The notes under the pieces are model-generated. The model did not search any database. It was not told where the DNA came from and worked only from the letters and a program-made list of their open reading frames with translations. Below, one piece after another: positions 19,372 to 29,828 of a DNA stretch of 64,000 nucleotides. The position numbers were made by a program, and so were the translations under genes. Every line of letters begins with the position of its first letter. Position 1 is the stretch's first letter. Source of the DNA: an archaeon (GTDB taxonomy: Archaea; Nanobdellota; Nanobdellia; Woesearchaeales; UBA9642); NCBI GenBank assembly GCA_020057295.1, contig JAGVGF010000006.1, positions 1 through 64,000 on the forward strand, in the 5' to 3' direction.

Positions 19372-19392
19372 TAGTTGACTTAAGGTCAACTA
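19372..19392 (+). promoter_or_regulatory. Candidate operator of the hsp70 operon: TAGTTGAC-N5-GTCAACTA
   Basis: Perfect 8+5+8 dyad just downstream of TATA-like ATATATAAATA and upstream of grpE. Confidence 0.6.
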
Positions 19393-19419
19393 CAAGCATG
19401 ATTATTTTAATATTTAAAG

Positions 19420-19968
19420 GTGATTTATATTAAGAACGACAAAAATTCGCATAAAGAAGAGATAAAAATTGAAGTGCCTAAAGAGCAGATTATTGATCCT
19501 AAAGATGTTAAAATTGACGAATTAACAGACACTCTAAAACGTTTACAGGCAGAATTTGAAAATTATAAGAAACGTGTAGATAAAGAACATGTTCAAAACA
19601 TTAAAACTTCCAATGCCAAATTAATTAAAGATTTACTTGCAATATTAGATAGCTTTGAACTAGCATTGAGAAATAATCAAGAAGAAAATCACGAGATATC
19701 TAAATTCAGAAAAGGTTTAGAATTAATTTACACACAATTATATTCAACTCTTGAAGATTATGGACTAAAAATAATCGATACTAAAAATCAGAAATTTGAT
19801 CCATACAAACATGAAGTGTTAATGGTTAAAGAATGTAGTGAACAAGATGATGTAATATTGCAAGAATTTCAGAAAGGATACATACTAAATGATACAATCA
19901 TTAGACATTCAAAAGTTATGATTGCGAAACATACAGAAGATAAAAAACAATCAGAAAATAAACAATAA
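19420..19968 (+). CDS. grpE: GrpE nucleotide exchange factor (exact start uncertain)
   Basis: LKRLQAEFENYKKRVDKE...LAILDSFELAL...LEDYGLKIIDTKNQKFDPYKHEVL; upstream of dnaK. Confidence 0.93.
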   Translation: MIYIKNDKNSHKEEIKIEVPKEQIIDPKDVKIDELTDTLKRLQAEFENYKKRVDKEHVQNIKTSNAKLIKDLLAILDSFELALRNNQEENHEISKFRKGLELIYTQLYSTLEDYGLKIIDTKNQKFDPYKHEVLMVKECSEQDDVILQEFQKGYILNDTIIRHSKVMIAKHTEDKKQSENKQ

Positions 19969-19986
19969 AATATTACGGGTGATATA

Positions 19987-20352
19987 ATGGGTAAGGATGA
20001 AGAACAAAAAATAAATTTTGTAATCAATGACGGAGACAGTTTCTACGCTAATGAAATTAGCATAACATTTGGACCTGCACAATTTTCTGCAGATTTTAAA
20101 AATATCAGTCCAAGAGTTGATATGAGAGGACAAGATGGTTCAAAAACATTCGCATTAAAACATAATGTGGTAATAATGGAACCATTCCAAGCAAAAAATT
20201 TCATCAAGGTATTAAATGACGCTATTGTAAGATATGAAAAAGATTTTGGTACAATAGAAATGCCAAAACAATTGAAGGCAGCTGAAAAGAAATTCAAGCT
20301 AGACAATAAGCCATCAAAAAACACGCCAAGTGTTCCATCATATTTCGGATAA
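19987..20352 (+). CDS. DUF3467-family protein
   Basis: DGDSFYANEISITFGPAQFSADF...HNVVIMEPFQAKNFIKVLNDAIVRYEKDFGTI. Confidence 0.8.
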   Translation: MGKDEEQKINFVINDGDSFYANEISITFGPAQFSADFKNISPRVDMRGQDGSKTFALKHNVVIMEPFQAKNFIKVLNDAIVRYEKDFGTIEMPKQLKAAEKKFKLDNKPSKNTPSVPSYFG

Positions 20353-20421
20353 GGTAAATAATAGATATTAAAAATTTAAAATAAAAGACAAAAAAAACAA
20401 ACATAATCGGAGGGGATTATT

Positions 20422-22329
20422 ATGAGTAAAATTATAGGTATTGATTTAGGAACAAGCAATTCAGCAGCAGCAGTATTAGAAGGTGGTAAGCCTAAAATTA
20501 TTCCATCAGCAGAAGGTGCAACAATGTACGGAAAAGCATTTCCTAGTGTTGTAGCATTTACGAAAGATGGACAATTATTAGTTGGAGAGCCAGCACGAAG
20601 ACAAGCAGTGAGCAATCCTGAAGGAACCATAATGGCTGCAAAAAGAAAGATGGGCACAGACTATAAATATAAAATAAATGGAAAAGATTACACACCACAA
20701 CAAATATCAGCATTCATTCTACAAAAGATTAAGAAAGATGCGGAAAGCTTCCTTGGAGAAAAAATCGAAAAGGCAGTAATTACAGTTCCTGCATATTTTG
20801 ATGATAATCAAAGACAAGCGACTAAAGACGCTGGAACAATTGCAGGATTAGAAGTTGTAAGAATAATCAACGAGCCAACAGCAGCAGCATTATCATACGG
20901 TTTAGATAAGGCACACGCACATAAAGTGATGGTGTTCGATTTAGGTGGAGGAACTTTAGATGTTACAATAATGGAGTTCGAAGAAGGAGTTTTCGAAGTT
21001 AAGAGCACATCTGGAGATACACAACTTGGCGGAACAGATATGGACAATGCAATTGTAGATTATCTTTCTAAAGAGTTTAAGAAAACAGAAGGAATAGATA
21101 TAAGCAAAGATAAAGTAGCAATGCAAAGATTAAGAGAAGCTGCAGAGAAAGCAAAGATAGAATTATCAACAGTAATAGATACTGAAATAAATTTACCATT
21201 CTTGACAGCAGACCAAAATGGTCCAAAACACTTCACACACAAATTAACAAGAGCAAAACTTGAACAAATAATTGAGCCAATAATTAAGAGATGTAAACAT
21301 CCAATAGAACAAGCAATCAATGATGCAAAATTATCCTTTAAGGATATTGAAAAGATAATCATGGTTGGCGGACCAACAAGAATGCCGATTGTACAAAAAT
21401 TCGTTGAAGATGCAACAGGAAAGAAAGTAGAAAGAGGAGTAGATCCTATGGAATGTGTTGCATTAGGAGCATCAGTACAAGCAGGAGTACTTGCAGGAGA
21501 AGTTAAAGACGTTCTATTATTAGATGTTACACCATTAAGTCTTGGTATAGAAACTCTTGGAGGAGTATGTACAAAATTAATAGAAAGAAATGCAACTATC
21601 CCAACAAAGAAAAGCCAAATATTTAGTACAGCAGCAGATAGTCAAAATGCTGTAACAATACACGTATTACAAGGAGAAAGACCTATGGCTTCAGACAATA
21701 AAAGCTTAGGAAGATTCGACTTGATAGGAATTCCACCAGCACCAAGAGGCATACCACAGATAGAAGTATCTTTCGATATTGATGCAAACGGAATCGTTCA
21801 TGTTGCTGCAAAAGATTTAGGAACAGGCAAGGAACAAAGCATAAAAATTACAGCATCACAAAAATTAAATGATGCAGAGATAGAGAGAATGCGTAAAGAA
21901 GCAGAAGTACATGCAGAAGATGATAAGAAAAAGAAAGAAGAAGTAGAAATAATCAATCAAGCAGACACTCTAGTATACACTGCAGAAAATTTATTCAACG
22001 ACATGAAAGGTAAAGTTTCAGATACTAAACTTGATGATGTCAAAAAAGATGTTGAAGGTTTAAAGAAATTATTACAAGAAGAGAAGAAGAACGTAAACGA
22101 CATTAAAACTAAACTTGATGAAGTAAATAAAAAGATTCAAGATATGAGTGTTGAAATGTATCAGAAGGTTTCTGAAGAACAAGCAAAAAAACATGAGGGA
22201 GCTAATGCTGAATCGACTACAAACGAGCAATCAGAAGATGCATCTCCTAGCGATGATAATGTTGTTGATGCAGAGTTTACAGAAAAATCTGGTGAAGAAA
22301 CAGGAAAAAAGAAGAAAAACAAGAAATAA
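20422..22329 (+). CDS. dnaK: Molecular chaperone DnaK (Hsp70)
   Basis: [63 protein letters not shown]. Confidence 0.99.
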   Translation: MSKIIGIDLGTSNSAAAVLEGGKPKIIPSAEGATMYGKAFPSVVAFTKDGQLLVGEPARRQAVSNPEGTIMAAKRKMGTDYKYKINGKDYTPQQISAFILQKIKKDAESFLGEKIEKAVITVPAYFDDNQRQATKDAGTIAGLEVVRIINEPTAAALSYGLDKAHAHKVMVFDLGGGTLDVTIMEFEEGVFEVKSTSGDTQLGGTDMDNAIVDYLSKEFKKTEGIDISKDKVAMQRLREAAEKAKIELSTVIDTEINLPFLTADQNGPKHFTHKLTRAKLEQIIEPIIKRCKHPIEQAINDAKLSFKDIEKIIMVGGPTRMPIVQKFVEDATGKKVERGVDPMECVALGASVQAGVLAGEVKDVLLLDVTPLSLGIETLGGVCTKLIERNATIPTKKSQIFSTAADSQNAVTIHVLQGERPMASDNKSLGRFDLIGIPPAPRGIPQIEVSFDIDANGIVHVAAKDLGTGKEQSIKITASQKLNDAEIERMRKEAEVHAEDDKKKKEEVEIINQADTLVYTAENLFNDMKGKVSDTKLDDVKKDVEGLKKLLQEEKKNVNDIKTKLDEVNKKIQDMSVEMYQKVSEEQAKKHEGANAESTTNEQSEDASPSDDNVVDAEFTEKSGEETGKKKKNKK

Positions 22330-22394
22330 ATCACATTTTTCCACAAACTTAAAAAAGCCTTAAGCCACTTTAGTATAAAAAAGTAGGTTTTAAG

Positions 22395-22754
22395 GTGAGC
22401 ATAATGGATAATAACGATTTACAGTTGTTAGAAATTAGAATTGAAAGAATTAAAGCAGAAATTGGCGATACATCTATAGGATTATCGTTACTTGGAATAT
22501 TTTTCCTAGCATTAATACCGCTGTTTTATAGCATTATAGGTATTTATGGTTTCACATTGAAAGATATTGAAGTGCCATTAGCAATTTCAGTAACGATAGT
22601 ACTTATGGCTACAATATTTACGATAGTGCATTGGGATAATAACAAGAAAAAGTTGGAAAAAGTATATGCAGAAAAAGAAGAAATGATTAAAAACATCCAA
22701 TTGCAACAACAAGTGTTGGCTGTCGCTCAATCTGCCTTAAAGAAGAAAAAATAA
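22395..22754 (+). CDS. Small 2-TM membrane protein between dnaK and dnaJ
   Basis: Two TM segments followed by a Lys/Glu/Gln-rich helix; operonic spacing. Confidence 0.8.
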   Translation: MSIMDNNDLQLLEIRIERIKAEIGDTSIGLSLLGIFFLALIPLFYSIIGIYGFTLKDIEVPLAISVTIVLMATIFTIVHWDNNKKKLEKVYAEKEEMIKNIQLQQQVLAVAQSALKKKK

Positions 22755-22779
22755 TTTAATTTTATATAAGTGATTTGTT

Positions 22780-23871
22780 ATGGCTGAAAAAGATTACTAT
22801 AAGATTCTAGGCGTAGCTCGCAACGCGACTAAAGAAGAAATAAAGACTGCATATAAGAAGCTAGCAAAACAGCATCATCCAGATGTTAATAAGGATGCTG
22901 GATCTACTGAAAAGTTTAAAGAAATTAATGAGGCAGCATCAGTACTTGGTGATGATGCTAAGAAACAACAGTATGATCAATACGGTTCTGATTTTGAACG
23001 TAAATATCATCAAGATTTCTCTAGAAGTTATCAAGGAGCAGATTTTGAAGATATGGATTTTGGTGACGTTTTTGAAATGTTCTTTGGTGGCGGATTTAAT
23101 ACTGGCAGAGGACATAGGAGAGCAAGGGGAAGAGATTTAAGGTATGATACAACTATTACTTTGGAAGAAGCTGCAGTCGGCGTTAAAAAGAGTATTAATT
23201 TAGAGAAACCAGAAACTTGTGAAGATTGTGAAGGTAGAGGAGGAGATGATTACGATACATGTAATGATTGTAATGGTCAAGGTGTAAAGAAAGTAACTCA
23301 AAGAACCCCTTTCGGAATGTTTTCATCAGCAGTTACGTGTAAAAAATGTCAAGGTCATGGTGAAGTTATAAAAAATGTTTGTAGTACATGCAAAGGTAAA
23401 GGTATTGTTACAAAGAAAAAAACTTTAGAAGTTAAAATACCAGCGGGTGTTGATAGCGGTGCACAATTAAGATTACAAGAAGAAGGAGAAGCAGTAAAAG
23501 GCGGAACAACTGGAGATTTATATATATTCATTGATGTTAAGAAACATAAATATTTTGAAAGAGCAAATGATGATATTGTACTGGAAATTCCTATAAGTGT
23601 TACTCAAGCAATTCTTGGTGATGAAATAGAAGTTCCAACACTTGACGGCAAAGCGGTATTGAAAATTCCTGAAGGTACACAGCCAGAAACCATATTCAGA
23701 ATGAAGGGTAAGGGAATACAACATCTAAATCAGCACGGTATAGGAGATGAACTTGTAAAAGTTAAAGTTGAAATACCAGAAAAATTAACCAGAAAACAAG
23801 AAGAATTAATCAAAGAATTTGATAAAGAGTCTGGCAAAAAGAAAAGTATTTTTGATAAATTATTCAAATAA
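22780..23871 (+). CDS. dnaJ: Molecular chaperone DnaJ (Hsp40)
   Basis: J domain with HHPDVNK; four CxxC zinc-finger motifs; C-terminal substrate domain. Confidence 0.99.
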   Translation: MAEKDYYKILGVARNATKEEIKTAYKKLAKQHHPDVNKDAGSTEKFKEINEAASVLGDDAKKQQYDQYGSDFERKYHQDFSRSYQGADFEDMDFGDVFEMFFGGGFNTGRGHRRARGRDLRYDTTITLEEAAVGVKKSINLEKPETCEDCEGRGGDDYDTCNDCNGQGVKKVTQRTPFGMFSSAVTCKKCQGHGEVIKNVCSTCKGKGIVTKKKTLEVKIPAGVDSGAQLRLQEEGEAVKGGTTGDLYIFIDVKKHKYFERANDDIVLEIPISVTQAILGDEIEVPTLDGKAVLKIPEGTQPETIFRMKGKGIQHLNQHGIGDELVKVKVEIPEKLTRKQEELIKEFDKESGKKKSIFDKLFK

Positions 23872-24055
23872 AACACCTAACACTTCTTAGTACTACTGTT
23901 TGATAATTAATTCTTATTTATTTTCTATTATCTACAATAGTGCATTTTTAATCGTTTTTTTAGAGTATTTTTCACTCGCCGATAGAAAACTTTAAATACT
24001 ACTTATGTATTAAGTCAAACATAAAAAAATGTTTTCAATATGAGGGTGGTTTGAA

Positions 24056-25309
24056 ATGAAGAGATTATTATCTATCATGAGTGTTTTTTCTATATTAATA
24101 CTGTTATTTGTTATGACTGGCTGTGAGCCTAAAGTCAATGTTCCTCCAAATGTTACACTTGAGGGTGCAATAATTAGTTCGGGTAACACAACTGTCGCAC
24201 TTAATGAGACAGAAATAAAACCTAATGAAAATAATACAAGTAGTAATGTAAGTGAAACTTCAGAATATGAAAATGCCGCTTACACTATAACAGCTACTGA
24301 AGGAGATTTAGTTGTATTAAAATTAAAAGCAGTAGACCCTGATGGTTTACCATTAACGTATTATTATAGTGCACCATTTAACGATAAAGGATTATGGCAA
24401 ACAACTGATGGAGATGTAGGAAAGTATCTAGTAAAAGTTACTGCTGCAGACCAATTCATCAATACATCAGCAGATGTTTTAGTAGTTGTTAATCCAAGTA
24501 ATAAGGCACCAGTAATAGACTGTCCTGAAGACATTAATGTTAGAGAAGGAGAAACAGTAGACTTAGACTGTAAATTCTTCGATAAAGAAAATGATCCTAT
24601 AGTTGTAGAATACAGTGGATGGATGACTAGTCCAACATACACTACAGGATTTGAGTCAGCTGGAACTCACAAAGTATTTGTTAGAGCTTCAGATCCAACA
24701 CATAATGTTACAAAGACCATACTTGTAAATGTTGAAAATGTTGCAAGAGCACCAATATTCTTACAACACTTTAAGGATATGACAGTTACAGAGAGCGATA
24801 TCGTAACACTGAATCCAAACGTTACAGAACCAGATCAAGGGGAAATTGTAATAGTAAAATATTCAGAACCATTTGATTCAAATGGTGTTTGGAAGACTAA
24901 GATAGATGATGCAGGAGTATATCCTATATCGGTTGTAGCAACGTCACAAGGATTATCCACTAAGGAAACATTCACATTGACTGTTAAGATGCTAACAACA
25001 CCACCAGTAATGGCTTTAATACCAAACATGACAGTATCTGAAGGAGACACAGTAACAATAAAGCCAGAAGCAAAGGATAGACAGAATAATCCAATAACAT
25101 TTGAATACAGTGGATGGATAAGCGATTCCTCATACACTACAACATACGATGATGCATATCCAAAAGGTTGTGATAAACCTGGATGTACTGCAACATATAA
25201 GATCACCGTAAAGGCAAGCAACGGATTATATGATGTATCACAAGATGTGTATGTGACTGTAAAGGATAAGAACAGACCACCAGTATTCGTCTGGCCTACA
25301 TCACCATAA
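24056..25309 (+). CDS. Putative secreted lipoprotein with tandem PKD/cadherin-like Ig-fold repeats
   Basis: MKRLLSIMSVFSILILLFVMTGCEP signal with lipobox-like Cys; repeats such as VTESDIVTLNPNVTEPDQ / VSEGDTVTIKPEAKDRQ. Confidence 0.85.
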   Translation: MKRLLSIMSVFSILILLFVMTGCEPKVNVPPNVTLEGAIISSGNTTVALNETEIKPNENNTSSNVSETSEYENAAYTITATEGDLVVLKLKAVDPDGLPLTYYYSAPFNDKGLWQTTDGDVGKYLVKVTAADQFINTSADVLVVVNPSNKAPVIDCPEDINVREGETVDLDCKFFDKENDPIVVEYSGWMTSPTYTTGFESAGTHKVFVRASDPTHNVTKTILVNVENVARAPIFLQHFKDMTVTESDIVTLNPNVTEPDQGEIVIVKYSEPFDSNGVWKTKIDDAGVYPISVVATSQGLSTKETFTLTVKMLTTPPVMALIPNMTVSEGDTVTIKPEAKDRQNNPITFEYSGWISDSSYTTTYDDAYPKGCDKPGCTATYKITVKASNGLYDVSQDVYVTVKDKNRPPVFVWPTSP

Positions 25310-25310
25310 A

Positions 25311-25347
25311 CTTGTTGAATAAACAAGAATTTTTTAATTCTTTTTTT
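25311..25347 (+). terminator. Hairpin + T-tract after lipoprotein gene
   Basis: CTTGTT-GAATA-AACAAG followed by AATTTTTTAATTCTTTTTTT, directly after the stop codon. Confidence 0.55.
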
Positions 25348-25436
25348 ATTATATTTTTATAAAATTTTATCTAATTCTAATTTTTTAATTCATATATTTG
25401 ATTAAATTTATATAATTCTAATAAATCATCATCGTT

Positions 25437-26039
25437 ATGAGTAAATTAGAAGATTTAGAAGCTGTAAAATCTAAGATTCTTACTGAAATGAAGTGTCCAT
25501 TAAAAGATGCTGCAAAAAACTTAGTCTTTGGTAAAGGAAACCCTGATGCTAATATAATGTTTATAGGAGAAGCACCAGGAGCACAAGAAGATGAACAAGG
25601 GATACCATTTGTTGGATCAGCAGGCAAAGAATTAGATAAACTCCTTCGAAGCATTAATTTAACTCTTGATGATGTATATATCGCTAATATATTGAAATAT
25701 CGTCCTCCAGAGAATCGCGACCCTACGGTTGATGAGATATACAGGCACACACCTTATCTTATTGAACAAATAAAGATTATAAAGCCTAAAATTATTTGTA
25801 CTCTAGGAAATTATTCTACTAAATTTGTATTGGCACAATTTAATATTCCAAATATGAAGAAAATTGATGGGATAACTAAACTTCACGGCAAAGTAAATAA
25901 TATACTTATTGATGAAATGAATTTCATGGTTATACCATTATATCATCCAGCAGCAATGTTATACAATCCCAATCTCAGGCCGATATTAGGAAAAGATTTT
26001 CTTGAAATGGAAAAAGTGTTGGTTCAAAAAAGAGAATAA
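25437..26039 (+). CDS. Uracil-DNA glycosylase, family-4-like, missing most Fe-S cysteines
   Basis: VFGKGNPDANIMFIGEAPGAQEDEQGIPFVGSAGKELDKLL, IANILKYRPPENRDP, YHPAAMLYNP. Confidence 0.9.
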   Translation: MSKLEDLEAVKSKILTEMKCPLKDAAKNLVFGKGNPDANIMFIGEAPGAQEDEQGIPFVGSAGKELDKLLRSINLTLDDVYIANILKYRPPENRDPTVDEIYRHTPYLIEQIKIIKPKIICTLGNYSTKFVLAQFNIPNMKKIDGITKLHGKVNNILIDEMNFMVIPLYHPAAMLYNPNLRPILGKDFLEMEKVLVQKRE

Positions 26040-26093
26040 CTACAAAGCGTATAATAAACAAATATTTAAATAGGATATTGCCATAATCACTGT

Positions 26094-27083
26094 ATGATTG
26101 AATATTTTTATAAACACAATAACAAACATGTTGTTGGTAATTCAAAAGATTACGCGCAATTCAAAAAGGATATTTCTACAAAAGGGTTCTTATGTTTTAT
26201 GGTACAGAAACCTACTGATATAGATATTAAAAGTTTATGTAAAGACTACGGTTTTGATGAGAGACCATTCAGAAAATTTGGAAACGAAACAAGATCATTA
26301 AGATATAACTTTAATCCCTTAACATTCACATTTACAGATTATTACACTATAAATGGTAAAGTTAAAACATCACACTTGCTGTTTATCATTAAAAATAATT
26401 TATTAATTCTAGTCGTTTCGGAAAATTCTAAGTATTATAGTGAATTATTCCATAAAGTTGTAAGTAATGCTCGTGCAAAAAAGAAACACTCTGAAGCGTA
26501 TATATTGTACGAATTTTTACATCAAGATGCTAAAGAAAATTATGATGTTTTGGAAAGCATGGATGATAAAGCCTCTGCACTTGAAAAAAAGGTTTTAAGT
26601 AATGTACGAAATGATAAGGAAGTAATTCATGAAATTGTTTCTTTAAAGAAGGAATTAGTACAAATGTCTAAAAGATTATGGGCATCTTCTAAAGTAATAT
26701 TCACTATTAAAAAAGATTTAACATCAATCACATTAACTAAAGATGAAATGTCATTACTGGACGATATTTATGATACCTTTTTGCATCAGATAGATCTAAT
26801 TGAAACTCAAAAAGAAACAATAACAGATTATCTTGAGATATTTACTACAACAATATCAAACAGGTTATCAGCAACATCTAATGAGTTAAATATGGTTATG
26901 AAAAAAATGGCTGCATTGACTATAATCATAATGGTTCCTACACTTATTGTAGGAATTTATGGAACTAATTTTCATAATCTTCCAGAAATAACATGGAAGT
27001 ATGGATATTTTTATATGTGGATATTTATGGTAATAGGATCAGGATTAACATATTACTTCTTCCATAAGAGAGGATGGGTTTAG
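26094..27083 (+). CDS. CorA-like divalent cation transporter (GTN instead of GMN)
   Basis: C-terminal two-TM module IVGIYGTNFHNLPEITWKYGYFYMWIFMV. Confidence 0.87.
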   Translation: MIEYFYKHNNKHVVGNSKDYAQFKKDISTKGFLCFMVQKPTDIDIKSLCKDYGFDERPFRKFGNETRSLRYNFNPLTFTFTDYYTINGKVKTSHLLFIIKNNLLILVVSENSKYYSELFHKVVSNARAKKKHSEAYILYEFLHQDAKENYDVLESMDDKASALEKKVLSNVRNDKEVIHEIVSLKKELVQMSKRLWASSKVIFTIKKDLTSITLTKDEMSLLDDIYDTFLHQIDLIETQKETITDYLEIFTTTISNRLSATSNELNMVMKKMAALTIIIMVPTLIVGIYGTNFHNLPEITWKYGYFYMWIFMVIGSGLTYYFFHKRGWV

Positions 27084-27121
27084 ATCTGGATTATAAAATG
27101 TTTATGTGAGACATAGAGATT

Positions 27122-27388
27122 ATGGACTTCGATAAATGGTCGTTTGAGAAGAAGAAAGAATTTTTAAAATCTTTAAGACATAAGAATGCTGATCAAATCT
27201 ACGCAGTATTCAAAAAAGAAGGTTTAGAAATACATAAGGGTGCTGAAGGTGAAGATTTTATTATGATGACACCCTCAGGGCATCAATACTATTTCGCTGT
27301 CAAGCCACTTCTAGCAACAAAAACAGACATTCAGAAAAAAATGAAAGAAAAGTATAAACACAAATATTTTCTTATAGTGAGAGAATAA
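27122..27388 (+). CDS. Hypothetical small protein
   Basis: ORF with good codon usage between oriented genes. Confidence 0.65.
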   Translation: MDFDKWSFEKKKEFLKSLRHKNADQIYAVFKKEGLEIHKGAEGEDFIMMTPSGHQYYFAVKPLLATKTDIQKKMKEKYKHKYFLIVRE

Positions 27389-27450
27389 ATTTGTAGAATA
27401 TAAATTTACAAATTAAGAAAATTTATAATATCAAACCTTAATACAAAAAT

Positions 27451-28299
27451 ATGAAAATGTTAGTGTGCGGAGACTTTCACGGAAGTTTTCCTATTAAATT
27501 TAATAAGATAATTAAAAAAGAAAATGTAGAGTTAGTTATTTCTCTTGGAGACTATCCTCCATTTCATTATAGAAAATTATGGTTCAAACATTGCTACGGA
27601 AAAGATGTTGAATTATGGGAAGTTATTGGAAAAAGAAAATATAAAAAATTGATCTTTGATGATTTAAAACATGGAGAAAATTCTCTGAAATATTTAAATA
27701 AACTCGAGGTTCCTGTTTTTACTGTTCTTGGAAATATGGATTATCCTGACCCCAACGATGTGGCAGATACAGATAAAAAAAGAGTTAAATCAATGCCAAA
27801 CTGGGATCGTGCAGATAACTTTTCTAATTTGCTAAAAAAATATTCTAACATTAAAAGATTCGATTACAAGGCTCTAAAATTTGGCGAGTATGTATTTATT
27901 GGAATGAGAGGACACAGTTACCCAGGACGTCCAAAGAGTAAAGGATTCAGAAAACATGCAAAAATTCTTGATGCATTATTTAAAAAATTCAAAAAGGAAA
28001 ATAAGGCTAGAAAATTAATTTTTGTTTCACACATCGTCCCATATAATACCAAACTTGACAAGATAGGAAAACATGCACCTAAGATTGCCCGTGGAAAGCA
28101 TTATGGATCAAAGCTCACAAGACGAATAATCGAGAAACATAAACCAATACTAGCACTCGGAGGACATATCCATGAATGTGTTGGAAAAATAAAGATGGGC
28201 AAGACCACAGTAATAAATCCTGGAGCAATACATGAAGGAAAAGCAAGTATTGTTAATTTGGAGAACGGAAGAATTAAAAATATCAAGTTTATAAGATAA
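27451..28299 (+). CDS. Metallophosphoesterase (calcineurin-like)
   Basis: VCGDFHGSF, ISLGDYP, VLGNMDYP, FVSHIVP, GGHIHECVGKIKMGKTTVINPGA. Confidence 0.93.
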   Translation: MKMLVCGDFHGSFPIKFNKIIKKENVELVISLGDYPPFHYRKLWFKHCYGKDVELWEVIGKRKYKKLIFDDLKHGENSLKYLNKLEVPVFTVLGNMDYPDPNDVADTDKKRVKSMPNWDRADNFSNLLKKYSNIKRFDYKALKFGEYVFIGMRGHSYPGRPKSKGFRKHAKILDALFKKFKKENKARKLIFVSHIVPYNTKLDKIGKHAPKIARGKHYGSKLTRRIIEKHKPILALGGHIHECVGKIKMGKTTVINPGAIHEGKASIVNLENGRIKNIKFIR

Positions 28300-28372
28300 A
28301 TTTATAAATAATTATTTGTTTCTATTATCATAAAAAATTAATTAGTAAAATAAGTTAATAGAAGGTGATTTT

Positions 28373-28606
28373 ATGGCATGGGGTTTTGGATTAAAGGCAA
28401 TGTTTGTAACGATTATAGCATCATTCTTTCTAGTTATAATGGGAATGTTATACTTCATGTTCACATTATGGATTGTGAAGGTTGGAGCAAGTTTTATACT
28501 ACCTGAAATGTGGAATGCAGGAAAGATAGATGGCAGTTATATGGTGATAGCAGCAGCATTAATCAGCGCAGGTAGCATGATTGCAAGTTCAATGCAAAGA
28601 CAATAA
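28373..28606 (+). CDS. Small 2-TM membrane protein
   Basis: Strong SD (AGGTGATTTTATG), two TM helices. Confidence 0.75.
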   Translation: MAWGFGLKAMFVTIIASFFLVIMGMLYFMFTLWIVKVGASFILPEMWNAGKIDGSYMVIAAALISAGSMIASSMQRQ

Positions 28607-28646
28607 GAAATTGCTATTTGATTAATGTGATTTTTTATTAATATTT

Positions 28647-29291
28647 TTATTTTTCAATTTCTGAAGTTTGCGTATCATCAGGCATAGGAACTAATAATCT
28701 TCCAAACATTTGTAATGGTGAATCATACTCGTGTTCTGGAGTTAAAATATGATCACTTGGATGGAAACCTATCAACGGACTTGAAAATCCTAAGTTTGTT
28801 ATTCTACCGCCTTGAGCTGGATCAACAGGTCTGACTATATATTGCATTATACTTTCTTCAAGCTTAGTAGATTTTGGTTGATAATACTGTATTCTTCCAT
28901 CAAGTTTATGACTGATAAATATTTCTTCAGGAGTTAATTGCATCATTCTATGAATATCCTCTTTAGAATAATCTAGTAATTTACCGGCAAGTTTTTTCTT
29001 AAAGCCATATTGTGCAGCGCTTCTGAAAAATGTTTCACCATCTTTATACACAATCATTCCAACATTTTGTATGGGATTAACCTGATTATTATGTAATACT
29101 GAACATGCTGCTTCTATACCATCAGCAGGTAAATGCTGATCTATTAAAAGAACCGCTTGGTTTGGTGATAATAAAAGATAATTAACATATGTGTTGCCTA
29201 AATTCACAATTTTTTGAGTAACTTCATATTGTTCTCTTAATCTATCTATAAGATATTCACTCATTTTTCGTTTTTCATTTTGAGTTATCAT
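28647..29291 (-). CDS. Hypothetical protein
   Basis: Intact ORF co-oriented with the Lrp-like gene. Confidence 0.7.
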   Translation of the reverse strand: MITQNEKRKMSEYLIDRLREQYEVTQKIVNLGNTYVNYLLLSPNQAVLLIDQHLPADGIEAACSVLHNNQVNPIQNVGMIVYKDGETFFRSAAQYGFKKKLAGKLLDYSKEDIHRMMQLTPEEIFISHKLDGRIQYYQPKSTKLEESIMQYIVRPVDPAQGGRITNLGFSSPLIGFHPSDHILTPEHEYDSPLQMFGRLLVPMPDDTQTSEIEK

Positions 29292-29323
29292 TTGAACACC
29301 TTTTATAAAATTTTTATAAATTA

Positions 29324-29794
29324 TTAATTAAGCAATAATCTTGTGTGTGTTTCATCAGACAAGAATCCTTCTCTCTTCAAATCTTCTAGTATAAATACTT
29401 CTTGTCTTAATTCTATCTTGTATTTTTCTAATAGTTCTGTAAATCTTTGTAAATCAGCCATATCTCTGAATATTGCTTCAATCATATAGTCATAGCCATT
29501 ATTTATTCTTAATACAGAGTTTATATTTTCATTAGTCATCAAAAAATCTCTAAATTCTTCTCTTGACTCTTTAGATATCTTAAATAACATATTGATTTTA
29601 ATATCGAATCCTAATTTTTTAAAGTTTATTAATGTTGTATGTTTATGTATTAACTCTCGCTCATACTCTCTTAGCTTGTCGAATATCGTACTAACAGGAA
29701 TTTTTGTATGCCTGCTAATTGTTGTAAGATTTTCTCTAGCATTTCTACGAAAATAAGTCATTAACAGTACATCTTTCCTGTTTTTTAGTTCCAT
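29324..29794 (-). CDS. Lrp/AsnC-like transcriptional regulator
   Basis: HTH RENLTTISRHTKIPVSTIFDKLREYERELI; RAM-like C-terminal domain. Confidence 0.85.
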   Translation of the reverse strand: MELKNRKDVLLMTYFRRNARENLTTISRHTKIPVSTIFDKLREYERELIHKHTTLINFKKLGFDIKINMLFKISKESREEFRDFLMTNENINSVLRINNGYDYMIEAIFRDMADLQRFTELLEKYKIELRQEVFILEDLKREGFLSDETHTRLLLN

Positions 29795-29828
29795 ACGAAT
29801 CCCTCCGTACTACTACATTTTCGCATTA

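Noticed and set aside
24835-25326. Minus-strand ORF of 163 aa
   Set aside because: Antisense to the lipoprotein gene; repeat-driven shadow frame
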